A DNA stretch of 33,421 bases from Alphaproteobacteria bacterium (GTDB taxonomy: Bacteria; Pseudomonadota; Alphaproteobacteria; Sphingomonadales; Sphingomonadaceae): NCBI GenBank assembly GCA_030426245.1, contig JAUHYZ010000024.1:1-33421 (forward strand), given 5' to 3'. Positions within the stretch are counted from its first letter, which is position 1. Each line of letters starts with the position of its first letter. Positions 8,319 to 16,535 of the stretch are shown one piece after another. The notes beneath the pieces were generated by a model, which worked only from the letters and a program-made list of their open reading frames with translations, did not search any database and was not told the origin of the DNA. The translations under genes were made by a program, and so were the position numbers.

Positions 8319-8346
8319 TTGCCCCGCACCGCACAATCGCTAGAGA
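8319..8346 (+). promoter_or_regulatory. Candidate promoter for sdhB
   Basis: TTGCCC at 8319-8324 and TAGAGA at 8341-8346 are spaced by 16 bases and lie 27 bases before the sdhB start. The region lies in the divergent gap between the methyltransferase and sdhB. The hexamers are weak matches, and the call is by pattern only. Confidence 0.3.
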
Positions 8347-8373
8347 GAAACTGAAAAGGCAGGACTGGCATCT

Positions 8374-9156
8374 ATGGCAACCTTCACGCTTCCGAAAAAC
8401 AGCAAGATCACCGGCAAAGGCCAGGTTCATGCCGCCGAAGGCGCGGCCAAGGCCAAGCGGTTCAAGGTCTATCGCTACGATCCGGAAAGCGGCGAAAACC
8501 CCCGCTACGACATTTTCGAGATCGATCTGGATGATTGCGGGCCGATGGTGCTGGACGCTCTCATCAAGATGAAGAACGAAGTCGATCCGACGTTGACCTT
8601 CCGCCGCTCCTGCCGCGAGGGCATTTGCGGTTCCTGCGCGATGAACATGAACGGCAAGAACGGCCTGGCCTGCACCACCGCGATCGAGGATCTGGGCGGG
8701 GACATCCGCATCACTCCGCTGCCGCATATGGAAGTGGTGAAGGATCTGGTGCCCGATTTCACGCATTTCTACGCGCAATATGCCTCCATCCGCCCCTGGC
8801 TGCAGACTGTCAGCCCCACCCCTTCGGGCAAGGAGCGCCTGCAGAGCCCCGAACAGCGCGAGAAGCTGGACGGGCTTTACGAGTGCATTCTGTGCGCCTG
8901 CTGCTCCACCGCCTGCCCCAGCTATTGGTGGAATGCCGACAAGTTCCTGGGCCCCGCGATCCTGCTGCAGGCCTATCGCTGGCTGGCCGACAGCCGCGAC
9001 GAAATGACGGGTGAGCGCCTGGACGAGCTGGAAGACCCCTTCCGCCTCTATCGCTGCCACACGATCATGAATTGCGCCAATGTCTGCCCTAAGGGCCTGT
9101 CGCCCGCCAAGGCGATTGCGGAAATAAAGAAAATGGAGGCGGAACGTCATGTCTGA
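8374..9156 (+). CDS. sdhB: Succinate dehydrogenase iron-sulfur subunit
   Basis: The 260-residue electron-transfer subunit of complex II carries electrons from the FAD subunit to ubiquinone at the inner membrane. The N-terminal ferredoxin domain holds the 2Fe-2S cysteines C80, C85, C88 and C100 ([12 protein letters not shown], then LACTT). The C-terminal domain holds [16 protein letters not shown] (171-186) and [14 protein letters not shown] (228-241), which supply the 4Fe-4S and 3Fe-4S clusters. Length is normal. No sdhC, sdhD or sdhA lies in this window, and the gene just upstream is on the other strand, so sdhB here is expressed apart from the other subunits. Its last eight bases overlap the next gene. 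Confidence 0.96.
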   Translation: MATFTLPKNSKITGKGQVHAAEGAAKAKRFKVYRYDPESGENPRYDIFEIDLDDCGPMVLDALIKMKNEVDPTLTFRRSCREGICGSCAMNMNGKNGLACTTAIEDLGGDIRITPLPHMEVVKDLVPDFTHFYAQYASIRPWLQTVSPTPSGKERLQSPEQREKLDGLYECILCACCSTACPSYWWNADKFLGPAILLQAYRWLADSRDEMTGERLDELEDPFRLYRCHTIMNCANVCPKGLSPAKAIAEIKKMEAERHV

Positions 9157-9589
9157 GCCAAAGGCCCTTTCCGAAGGACAAACAGCAGAAGGCGGCTGCC
9201 TGTGCGGCGCCATCCGCTACACGATCCAGGGCCCCAGCGCCTTTGTGAAACAATGCTGCTGCAAGGATTGCCAGAAGGCGACCGGCACGGGGCATACGAC
9301 CATTATCGGCATTCACGGCAGCCAGCTCGACATGCGCGGAACGCCGAAGACCTATACCAATCACGGCGATACCGGCGGCAGCGTCACACGCCATTTCTGC
9401 GGCGAATGCGGCGGCAGGCTCTACACCTCGGGTGATCTTCCCGGCGATATCGTGATCATGCAGGCCGGTTCGCTGGACGATCCGGGCATCGTTTCGCCCG
9501 AAAGCGTGATCTACATGAAGGACGCCGCCCCCTGGGATCGCTTCGATCCCGATCTGCCCAAATTCGAGGCCCTCCAGCCCCGGAGTTGA
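9149..9589 (+). CDS. GFA-family zinc protein (glutathione-dependent formaldehyde-activating-like)
   Basis: A 146-residue protein of the GFA/CENP-V fold. The zinc-binding cysteines are visible as C17 and C19 ([10 protein letters not shown]), C38 and C41 ([11 protein letters not shown]) and C84 and C87 ([10 protein letters not shown]). Family members bind glutathione adducts or have unknown roles, so the formaldehyde name should not be taken as an assigned reaction. The gene starts eight bases inside sdhB, and its stop codon overlaps the zapE start, so all three are probably translated from one message. C36 and C37 give an unusual run of three cysteines, C36-C38. Confidence 0.85.
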   Translation: MSEPKALSEGQTAEGGCLCGAIRYTIQGPSAFVKQCCCKDCQKATGTGHTTIIGIHGSQLDMRGTPKTYTNHGDTGGSVTRHFCGECGGRLYTSGDLPGDIVIMQAGSLDDPGIVSPESVIYMKDAAPWDRFDPDLPKFEALQPRS

Positions 9590-10707
9590 TGGAAGGCATC
9601 CTTTCGCGATACGAGGCGCTGCTCGCCGCGGACGAATTGCGCCCGGACACGGAACAGCGCGCCGCCGCCGCGCGCCTCGACGCGCTGCAGAAAGAATTGG
9701 AAATCGGCAATTCGCGCCCCGGCCTGCTGGGCAGGCTGCTGGGCCGCAAGGCACAGAGCCCACGCGGCGTCTATATGTGGGGCGGCGTCGGACGCGGCAA
9801 AAGCATGCTGATGGAACTGTTCCACGAGACATTGTCCATACGCGAGAAGCGCCGCGTGCATTTCCATGCTTTCATGCTGGAAGTTCACGATCTGCTGCGG
9901 GAAGAACGCAAGAAGGAAAGCGGGGATCCCATCCCGCCGGTCGCTGCCCGCCTGGCGCATGGCCTGCGCGTGCTGGCCTTCGATGAGATGGTGGTCAACA
10001 ACTCCGCCGATGCGATGATCATGAGCCGCCTGTTCCGGGCGCTGATGCTGGATGAAGGCATCACGGTGGTCACCACCAGCAATCGGCACGCTTCCGATCT
10101 CTACAAGGACGGGCTCAACCGCGAGCATTTCCTGCCTTTCATCGATTTGATCCAACGTGAAATGGTCGTCCTCTCCCTCAACGGCCCGGTCGATTACCGG
10201 CTGGAGCGGCTGGGCGGCATGGCAACCTGGCACACGCCCATCGGCGCGGAAGCAACTGCGCAGGTGCGCGAGGCCTTCTTCCGCCTGACCGATTACAAGC
10301 CCGAAGACGCCGCCCATGTCCCTTCCGCCGAGCTCGATGTCGGCGGCGGCCGGAAGCTGTTCGTGCCCAAGAGCCTGAAGGGCGTGGCCGTGTTCAGCTT
10401 CAAGCGGCTTTGCGCCAATCCCCTGGGCGCGGCGGATTATCTCGCCATTGCGCGTGCCTATCACACCGTGATTATCGTGGGCATACCGGTAATGGGGCCC
10501 GATCAGCGCAACGAAGCCGCGCGCTTCGTGACACTGGTGGATGCGCTCTACGAAAACCGGGTGAAACTGCTCGCCACTGCCGATGCCGAGCCGGACGGGC
10601 TCTATGCCGCCGGGGACGGCAGCTTTGAATTCGAACGCACCGTCAGCCGCCTGATGGAGATGCGCAGCGCGGACTACATGGCGGCCGGACACGGCGAGGC
10701 GGATTGA
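9589..10707 (+). CDS. zapE: Cell division ATPase ZapE (AFG1-like)
   Basis: A 372-residue AAA-type ATPase. E. coli ZapE associates with the Z-ring, and mitochondrial AFG1 helps turnover of respiratory complex subunits. Walker A is GGVGRGKS at 65-72, Walker B is LAFDEM at about 129-134, and a sensor-like TTSNRHASDLYKDG follows. The start is the ATG at 9589, which shares one base with the preceding TGA and has GGAG just upstream. A TTG three bases earlier is less likely. Position after sdhB and the GFA gene suggests coexpression with complex II. Confidence 0.93.
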   Translation: MEGILSRYEALLAADELRPDTEQRAAAARLDALQKELEIGNSRPGLLGRLLGRKAQSPRGVYMWGGVGRGKSMLMELFHETLSIREKRRVHFHAFMLEVHDLLREERKKESGDPIPPVAARLAHGLRVLAFDEMVVNNSADAMIMSRLFRALMLDEGITVVTTSNRHASDLYKDGLNREHFLPFIDLIQREMVVLSLNGPVDYRLERLGGMATWHTPIGAEATAQVREAFFRLTDYKPEDAAHVPSAELDVGGGRKLFVPKSLKGVAVFSFKRLCANPLGAADYLAIARAYHTVIIVGIPVMGPDQRNEAARFVTLVDALYENRVKLLATADAEPDGLYAAGDGSFEFERTVSRLMEMRSADYMAAGHGEAD

Positions 10708-10774
10708 AAAATCCAGGCACCGCCCCATATCGGGGATGTTCCAGCGGCAACACCCCGCTGATGTGGAAAATCCC

Positions 10775-11473
10775 ATGATTGACGTAAGACCGTTCGATGG
10801 CCTGGCGCATCGCGACCATGGCTGGCTCAACACGCGCTATCACTTCAGCTTTTCCGACTACCACGATCCCGCCCGCATGGGCTGGGGCAAGCTGCGCGTG
10901 TGGAATGACGATATCATCGCATCCAAGGCGGGCTTTCCGGCCCATCCGCATAACGACATGGAGATCATCACCTTCGTGCGCACCGGCGCGATCACTCATA
11001 AGGATTCCATGGGCAATACCGGCCGCACCGGCGCCGGCGACGTGCAGGTGATGAGCGCCGGAACCGGCGTGGTCCATGCCGAATACAATCTGGAGGACGA
11101 GGACACCACGCTGTTCCAGATCTGGATCCTGCCCGACCGTGCGGGCGAGCCGCCCGATTGGGGCATGCGCGAATTTCCCCGCGGAGACCGCGCCGGCAAA
11201 TGGGTGATTCTGGCCAGCGGAGACCCAGAGCAGGACAAGGCCCTTCCGATCCGCAGCGATGCGCGGGTGATGGCCGCCAAGCTCTCCAAGGGTGAGACGG
11301 TGACCTATGAAGCCGAAAGCTGGCGGCACCAATATCTGGTTTCGGCCAGCGGACGCATTCGCGTGAACGGGCAGGAGGCCGCGCCCAAGGACGGCGTTGC
11401 CATTACCGAGGAAGACACCATCACCGTCGAGGCGCTGGACGATGCCGAAATCGTGATGGTGGATGCCCGCTAG
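10775..11473 (+). CDS. Pirin family protein
   Basis: A 232-residue bicupin of the pirin (YhaK/YhhW) group. Some members are quercetinases and others act as redox-sensing cofactors, so the role here is open. The N-terminal cupin has the metal-binding set HPHNDMEIITF, THKDSMGN and VVHAEYN, matching the His/His/His/Glu arrangement of the family. I chose the ATG at 10775 (MIDVRPFDGLAH) because pirins begin near this point. An in-frame ATG at 10736 would add 13 unconserved residues. It follows zapE by about 70 bases and may belong to the same operon. Confidence 0.9.
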   Translation: MIDVRPFDGLAHRDHGWLNTRYHFSFSDYHDPARMGWGKLRVWNDDIIASKAGFPAHPHNDMEIITFVRTGAITHKDSMGNTGRTGAGDVQVMSAGTGVVHAEYNLEDEDTTLFQIWILPDRAGEPPDWGMREFPRGDRAGKWVILASGDPEQDKALPIRSDARVMAAKLSKGETVTYEAESWRHQYLVSASGRIRVNGQEAAPKDGVAITEEDTITVEALDDAEIVMVDAR

Positions 11474-11485
11474 GCCGCTTCGGCC
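11473..11485. terminator. Small hairpin between convergent pirin and crotonase genes
   Basis: GGCCG, a three-base CTT loop and CGGCC form a perfect 13-base hairpin that begins in the pirin stop codon. It sits in the 37-base gap between convergent genes. There is no T-run, so it may only stabilise the message end. Confidence 0.25.
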
Positions 11486-11510
11486 CGGCAAGCATCGAAT
11501 GGAGTGATGA

Positions 11511-12470
11511 TCAGGCCGCCTTGACCAGGCGCGATTGCGCTGTGGCGAGGCGGCTCATCACTTTCAAATCCTGCTCGCGCAGCTGCATGGCCGCATCGGC
11601 CCACAATTCGACGATCCGCTTGAGCTCTTCCAGCGCGACCGGCCGGGTTAGCTTCATGGCGCGTCGCCCATTGACAAGGCCCGGCAGACGCCGGACCGAC
11701 TTGTCAATAAAATCGCGGCATTCATCCAAGCCCTCGCCCGGATCGGCCAGGCGGTGCACGATCCCCAGATCGTACATCTGCTGCGCCGTGAAGGTTTCGT
11801 TCGAGACGATCAGCCGGTCGGCCATGGCGCTGCCCAGCTTGCGCGACAGGATCGCATGCGCCCCCATGCCGGGGAACAGCCCGAACATGATCTCGGGCAG
11901 GCCGAAGGTCGCGCCGCGTTCGGCAATGATATAGTCGAAGGACAGCAGCGCTTCGAAACCTCCGCCCAATGCCGCACCTTCGACCAGCCCGATCGTCAGC
12001 ATCGGCAGGTCGAGCGACAGCATGTTGCGGTGGAGGATTTCCACACATCTGTAACCATATTGCACCAGTCCGGCGCGGTCCCGCTCCCGGATCAGGCGTT
12101 GAAACAGCTCCAGGTCGCCGCCGAAGCAGAACACGCCAGGCGCGCGGCTGCCCAGTACAAGGAACCGCAGCGGTACCTTGCCGGGGCCGAAATTGTCGCC
12201 GATCAGCCTTTGCCAGTCGACAAAGTCCGTCAACATGGTGGGCGTGAAACTCGGCCGCCCGGTTGGATTCATATACGTCCAGAGCGTTTCGCGATCGTCT
12301 TCGTAGAGACAATCCAACTCGTTGAGTTTGAATAATTCTTCCGGAATCTCGAGATGCCGGGCACTTGTTTCGACGAGGTGCTCCTCGCTGTCGCCAAGAA
12401 CCATAACCGGCTTGTCGGAATCATCGGAGCCGGCTTGCTCCACGTCGAGATTATTCGTCACTCGGTCCAT
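11511..12470 (-). CDS. Crotonase-fold enzyme resembling RpfF (DSF synthase)
   Basis: A 319-residue enoyl-CoA hydratase/isomerase-fold protein. It resembles Xanthomonas RpfF, which dehydrates 3-hydroxyacyl-ACP and releases cis-2-unsaturated fatty acids (DSF signals). Shared features from memory are FGGDLELFQRLIRERDRA (117-134), an RCVEILH segment, GGGFEA with E173, GLPEIMFGLFPGMGA with E193, and the C-terminal helix ELW.D.AMQL..Q.L..M.RL..AQSR. The two glutamates are 20 residues apart, the same spacing as catalytic Glu141 and Glu161 of RpfF. The first ~60 residues are an acidic extension with no obvious counterpart. A GGGGG tract precedes the ATG by five bases. No RpfC/RpfG sensor gene is adjacent. 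It lies 242 bases downstream of the decarboxylase-ligase pair on the same strand. Confidence 0.85.
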   Translation of the reverse strand: MDRVTNNLDVEQAGSDDSDKPVMVLGDSEEHLVETSARHLEIPEELFKLNELDCLYEDDRETLWTYMNPTGRPSFTPTMLTDFVDWQRLIGDNFGPGKVPLRFLVLGSRAPGVFCFGGDLELFQRLIRERDRAGLVQYGYRCVEILHRNMLSLDLPMLTIGLVEGAALGGGFEALLSFDYIIAERGATFGLPEIMFGLFPGMGAHAILSRKLGSAMADRLIVSNETFTAQQMYDLGIVHRLADPGEGLDECRDFIDKSVRRLPGLVNGRRAMKLTRPVALEELKRIVELWADAAMQLREQDLKVMSRLATAQSRLVKAA

Positions 12471-12535
12471 AGAACCCCCGCTAACGACCCATGACCCCGT
12501 TTCTTTCTTATAATCTTCGTGGAAGTCATTGAAGA

Positions 12536-12564
12536 ATCTAAGGCATTGCCGACTCGCTTGGCAA
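12536..12564 (-). promoter_or_regulatory. Candidate promoter of the RpfF-like gene
   Basis: Read on the minus strand, TTGCCA (12564-12559) and TTAGAT (12541-12536) are exactly 17 bases apart, about 65 bases before the crotonase start. A second TATAAG-like element lies nearer the gene. The surrounding 12471-12712 segment is more AT-rich than its neighbours, as expected for a control region, and also holds a GTCCG/CGGAC hairpin at 12594-12608. This suggests the crotonase can be transcribed apart from the decarboxylase. Confidence 0.45.
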
Positions 12565-12712
12565 ACGATTTATTTACCATTCCGGCTCAACCCGTCCGAA
12601 AAGCGGACAGTTTCATCCCGAAACGTTAATTTCTGCAGGGGATTATTCGGGCTGAAAGAATAGCGCTTCTGACGGCGCAAATCCGCCTGTGCCGCCGTTC
12701 TCCATCCCCTCT

Positions 12713-13939
12713 TCAAACCAGGATTTCGCGGGCCGCCCCCTGCCCCAGAAAGGCCGATGGGCTCGCGCTGGCGCCATATGCACCTGCACAAAAAACTGCG
12801 ACGAGGTCTCCGATTTCGGACCTGGGAAGCTCTGCCTGGTCGGCGAGACGGTCCAGCGGAGTGCACAGACAGCCCACCACATTCGCCTCTTCGGCAGGCG
12901 GCTCGGCAAATCGGGTCGCAATGGCCAGCGGGTAATTGCGCCGCACCACCGTTCCGAAATTTCCCGAGGCCGCCAATTGATGATGCAGCCCGCCATCGGT
13001 CACCAGGAATATCTGCCCGTGGCTTTCCTTGCGGTCGAGAATGCGGGTGAGATAGACGCCTGCCTCCCCCACCAGATAGCGCCCCAGCTCAATCGCGAAT
13101 TCGGTTTCCGCCAGAGATGCGGGCAAGCTTTCGAATCGCGCCTTCAGCGCATCGCCGATGATGCCGATATCCAGCGGTCGATCGCCATTGAAATAGGGAA
13201 TGCCGAAACCGCCGCCCATATTGAGGTGTGGCAGAGGCGGGCCCGTCTCCTCCGCAAGGCGGCCCGCCAGTTCCAGAATATTGCCCTGGGTCTCGATGAT
13301 CGCATCGGCATCGAGCGACTGGCTGCCCGCAAAGATATGCAGGCCTTGCCACCGCGCCCCTGCTTCGATGATCCTTTGCGCAAGTGGGACGACACGGCCG
13401 GTATCGAGGCCGAAGGGCTTGGCCCCTCCCCCCATCTTCATGCCCGATCCGCGCAGCTCGAAATCCGGATTAACGCGGATCGCCAGACGCGGCGCAACGC
13501 CCAGTCTTTCCGCAATCGCCAAGGCGCGTTCCGCCTCCGTCTCGGATTCCAGATTGAGCGTCGCCCCCGCGTCAATCGCTTGCTCGATTTCGGCATCGCG
13601 CTTGCCCGGGCCGGCAAAGCTGATGCCGCCAGCCCCGATCCCCTGGGCCAGCACCAATTCCAGCTCCCCGCCCGAAGCGATGTCGAAGCCGTCCACCAGG
13701 CCGCGCATTTCGCGCAGCAGCGGCGCGAAGGGATTGGCCTTCACTGCATAATGGATAGCCAGGCGCTCCGGCATGGCTGCGCGCAGCTCTCCCACCCGGC
13801 GGCGCACATGCTCGCGCGAATAGACGAATAGCGGCGTACCGCCCGCTTCGGCCACCAATGCGCTCGCCTTGCGTCCACCAATGGCCAGTTCGCCTTCGAT
13901 CGCGGAATATCCCGCCGGGATCGGGCCGAGCGGCTTCAT
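12713..13939 (-). CDS. PLP-dependent decarboxylase, exosortase-A-associated type (DAP decarboxylase-like)
   Basis: A 408-residue fold-type III decarboxylase related to diaminopimelate/ornithine decarboxylases. The PLP lysine is K67 in HYAVKANP. Other family marks are HIFAGSQ (201-207), the phosphate-binding GGGFGIPYF (242-250), ELGRYLVGEAG (284-294), CTPLD (359-363) and the terminal GAYGASASPSAFL. The overall character matches the TIGR03099 type found beside exosortase A loci rather than the lysine pathway LysA. BtrK of butirosin synthesis, a relative of this fold, decarboxylates an amino acid held on an ACP. The start is set by the ATGA overlap with the ligase stop, which implies translational coupling. 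The substrate is unknown. Confidence 0.88.
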   Translation of the reverse strand: MKPLGPIPAGYSAIEGELAIGGRKASALVAEAGGTPLFVYSREHVRRRVGELRAAMPERLAIHYAVKANPFAPLLREMRGLVDGFDIASGGELELVLAQGIGAGGISFAGPGKRDAEIEQAIDAGATLNLESETEAERALAIAERLGVAPRLAIRVNPDFELRGSGMKMGGGAKPFGLDTGRVVPLAQRIIEAGARWQGLHIFAGSQSLDADAIIETQGNILELAGRLAEETGPPLPHLNMGGGFGIPYFNGDRPLDIGIIGDALKARFESLPASLAETEFAIELGRYLVGEAGVYLTRILDRKESHGQIFLVTDGGLHHQLAASGNFGTVVRRNYPLAIATRFAEPPAEEANVVGCLCTPLDRLADQAELPRSEIGDLVAVFCAGAYGASASPSAFLGQGAAREILV

Positions 13940-15462
13940 GGCGCAATCTCGCGTGCGAGTGCGGCCCGGTCGATCTTCCCGTTGGGATTGAGCGGCAGCG
14001 CTTCGCGCCAATGGATCTGTTTGGGCTGCATGAAGTTGGGCAGTTCCTTTGCCAGCGCTTTCGCCAATTCCTCGCGCGTATTCTGCCCGCCCGTTGCCGC
14101 GCGCACAACCAGATGCACCGCCTGGCCGAGCATCCTGTCCGGCACGCCCAGCGCCGCAGCCTCCGCCACCAGGCCGGTGGCGAGCGCCGCATCCTCGATC
14201 TCCTGCGGGCTGATCCGGTTGCCCGCGCTCTTGATCATCGCATCGCGCCGGCCGACGAAATAGAGCAGGCCGTCCTCATCCCGGACTACACGGTCGCCCG
14301 ACCACACGGCCATTCCGCCATATTCCGAAGCTTCGGGCGCGGGGCGGAAGCGCTCCGCCGTCCGCTGCGGATCGTTCCAGTAACCCTGCGCCACCAGCGG
14401 CCCGCAATGGACCAATTCGCCTTCTTCCCCCGCAGCGCATATCTGCCCGTCATCGCCGATCACCAGCACTTCGGCAAAGGGGATCGCCGTGCCCATCGAA
14501 GTCGGGTGACCGTCCACCAGTGCGGGATCGAGATAGGTCGAGCGGAACGCTTCGGTCAGCCCGTACATCGGGAAGATCCGGGCCTGCGGAAAGATTGCGC
14601 GCAGTTTCTTCACCAGATCCGCCGTCAGCGCGCCGCCACTATTGGTCAGGCGGCGTAAAGGCGCCGCGGCGGCTTCGCCCCAATCGCTGTCCACCAGTTG
14701 CAGCCAGAGCGGCGGCACGGCGGCCAATGTGGTGACGCCATGGCGTTCGCATGCCTTCAGGACGTCACGCGGCGTGAGATAGTCCAGTGGGACCACGCTC
14801 GCCCCTGCATACCACGCGCTCAGCAGCTGGTTCTGCCCGTAATCGAAGGACAGCGGGAGCACGCCGAGCACAACATCGCTGCGCTCCAGCCCTAGATAAT
14901 GGGTCACGCTAACGGCCCCGAGCCAGAGATTGGCATGGCTGACCATCACGCCCTTGGCCAGGCCGGTCGATCCGCTGGTATAAAGGATAGCCGCCAGATC
15001 GCTGCCCTGCGCCTTTGAAGGCGGCATGTGCCCGCCCTGCTCTTCCGCCTGCTTCCACAGATGCGCCTCTTCCATCACGGCACAGCCTTCCGGAACGTCG
15101 CCGTCTTCCAGGCTGGCAAGCCGCCCCTGATTAGCAATCAGCATGCGCGCGCCGCTATCGGCTAGAATATGGGCGACCTGCGAGCGGCGGAGCAGCGGAT
15201 TGACCGGCACATGCACCAGGCCGGCGCGCGCCGCGGCCAGCGGCATCAGGCAGGTCAGTTCGCCCTTGGCCGCCCAGCTGGCGATGCGTGCGCCCCTTTG
15301 GGGAACCAGCGTGCTTAATTTGGCACTAAGGAGAGAGATACGCTCCTTTAAATCCTTATACGTAATCACACCGGTGCGCAGCACGAGCGCCGGATCGCCG
15401 TCCATCCCGCAATTCGCGAGATGGTCGATGGGCCGGGTTTCCGGATCGGGCGCGAGTGGCAA
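13936..15462 (-). CDS. AMP-forming acyl-CoA/acyl-ACP ligase, exosortase-A-associated type
   Basis: A 508-residue ANL-superfamily adenylating enzyme that should activate a carboxylate with ATP and pass it to a thiol (CoA or the nearby carrier protein). The ATP loop is YTSGSTGLAKG (161-171). Further motifs are MYGLTEAFRSTY, WSGDRV, FVGRRDAMIKSAGNRISP and the C-terminal NPNGKIDRA with catalytic K496. VPVNPLLRRSQVAHIL resembles TIGR03098 members. The frame is open far upstream antisense to the GNAT gene. I place the start at a TTG (15462) because a perfect AGGAG lies six bases before it and the resulting length fits the family. An ATG at 15405 would delete conserved N-terminal residues. It overlaps the decarboxylase by four bases. 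Confidence 0.88.
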   Translation of the reverse strand: MPLAPDPETRPIDHLANCGMDGDPALVLRTGVITYKDLKERISLLSAKLSTLVPQRGARIASWAAKGELTCLMPLAAARAGLVHVPVNPLLRRSQVAHILADSGARMLIANQGRLASLEDGDVPEGCAVMEEAHLWKQAEEQGGHMPPSKAQGSDLAAILYTSGSTGLAKGVMVSHANLWLGAVSVTHYLGLERSDVVLGVLPLSFDYGQNQLLSAWYAGASVVPLDYLTPRDVLKACERHGVTTLAAVPPLWLQLVDSDWGEAAAAPLRRLTNSGGALTADLVKKLRAIFPQARIFPMYGLTEAFRSTYLDPALVDGHPTSMGTAIPFAEVLVIGDDGQICAAGEEGELVHCGPLVAQGYWNDPQRTAERFRPAPEASEYGGMAVWSGDRVVRDEDGLLYFVGRRDAMIKSAGNRISPQEIEDAALATGLVAEAAALGVPDRMLGQAVHLVVRAATGGQNTREELAKALAKELPNFMQPKQIHWREALPLNPNGKIDRAALAREIAP

Positions 15463-16482
15463 GTTGAACTCCTGGAAAAGGGCGAAAGTAAGTTGGTCGC
15501 AGTCAGCTATCACGGCAGCGCGAATGTGTTGCAAGCCTTGCCTCTGGCAAGTGCCGCACCGTTCGATCGCCCGGAATGGTTCCACCTGCTCGAATCGGTA
15601 GGCGGGCTGCAGCCTTTCATCGCCGCGGCGCAGGATGAATGCGGCAGCGCCGTGTTCCCGCTGATGCAGCCGCAATCCAACAGCAATCCGCTGGCCGAAT
15701 GGCAGAATATCTTCTGGCGCCCGCTGTTCTCGCACGGGGCGGACACGCAAGCGCTGCTGACCGCGATCGCGCGCGATCTGGCAGGCAAGCGTAGCCATGT
15801 CTCGCTCAGCCATGTGCCCAATGAAGACGGCAGCGCCGATTTGCTGGCCGGTGCCTTCAGGGATGCGGGCTGGATCGTGATACCGCATGAATGCGGCGCC
15901 AATCGCACCTTGCGCCTGGCAGGCCGCGATTTCGACGCATATCTCTCCGGCCGCCCGGGCCCGCTGCGCAGCGCGCTTCGCCGCTGTTCGGCGCTGCTGG
16001 AAATCAGCGTCTCGAGCCGCTTCAACCCGGATAACTGGCAGGAATATGAAGCCGTCCGCTACAATGTCTGGAAGCGCGACGAACGCAGCGCGGAAATCAT
16101 GCGCCGCTTTGCGGAGGAAGAAGGCACAGCAGGCCGCCTGCGCCTGGGCATCGCCCGCCTGCGCGGCCGCGCGATTGCCGCCCAGTTCTGGACGGTCGAG
16201 GCCGATACGGCCTGGGTTCACGACATTGCGCAGGCCGAAGCCGGGCGCCAGCTCTCTGCGGGCATGGCCCTGACAGCGGCCCTGCTGGAACAGGCGATCG
16301 ACCGCGACAAGGTCCAGAGCGTGGACTTCGGCATTGGCGACGACGCCTATCCCGATGTCTGGTCGGAGGAGATGCAGCCGCGTTTCCGGCTCGATTGCCA
16401 CCGCCCTGGCAACCCCAAAAGCTGGCCTTCCCTGGCCCTCGCCACGGCGCGAAAACTTGCCTCAAAGGCCGCCTCTGGCTAG
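15421..16482 (+). CDS. GNAT/FemAB-like acyltransferase (BioF2/CelD type)
   Basis: A protein of up to 353 residues with an Acetyltransf_6-type GNAT domain, like the FemAB-related proteins found with PEP-CTERM/exosortase systems. Visible marks are PFDRPEWFHLL near the N-terminus, ARLRGRAIAAQFWTVE in the central strand and VDFGIGDDAYPDVW near the C-terminus. Such enzymes transfer acyl or aminoacyl groups, and here the donor could be the ACP encoded 53 bases downstream. The start is uncertain. The ATG at 15421 lacks a ribosome-binding site and would overlap the ligase start head to head by 42 bases, while a TTG at 15493 would avoid the overlap but also lacks a clear site. The domain call is firm and the acceptor is unknown. 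Confidence 0.82.
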   Translation: MVDGPGFRIGREWQVELLEKGESKLVAVSYHGSANVLQALPLASAAPFDRPEWFHLLESVGGLQPFIAAAQDECGSAVFPLMQPQSNSNPLAEWQNIFWRPLFSHGADTQALLTAIARDLAGKRSHVSLSHVPNEDGSADLLAGAFRDAGWIVIPHECGANRTLRLAGRDFDAYLSGRPGPLRSALRRCSALLEISVSSRFNPDNWQEYEAVRYNVWKRDERSAEIMRRFAEEEGTAGRLRLGIARLRGRAIAAQFWTVEADTAWVHDIAQAEAGRQLSAGMALTAALLEQAIDRDKVQSVDFGIGDDAYPDVWSEEMQPRFRLDCHRPGNPKSWPSLALATARKLASKAASG

Positions 16483-16535
16483 AGCGGGCTCAAAGAGACG
16501 GGCGAAAATCCCGTCGGCAAGGGTTCAATGCCAGC

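Noticed and set aside
9511-10833. A 440-residue minus-strand open frame across zapE
   Set aside because: Antisense shadow of zapE and its flanks. ZapE itself has clear Walker motifs.
12643-12705. A 20-codon minus-strand frame just after the decarboxylase, preceded by GAGGGG
   Set aside because: The purine tract touches the ATG, too close for normal initiation, and the peptide has no recognisable feature. It is the tail of a shadow frame.
12689-13831. A 380-residue plus-strand open frame opposite the decarboxylase
   Set aside because: Antisense shadow. The minus-strand frame has all the PLP decarboxylase motifs.
13936-16401. An 821-residue minus-strand open frame extending the acyl ligase far upstream
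   Set aside because: The upstream half is antisense to the GNAT gene, has no family-like motifs, and a TTG start with AGGAG sits at the expected N-terminus of the ligase.
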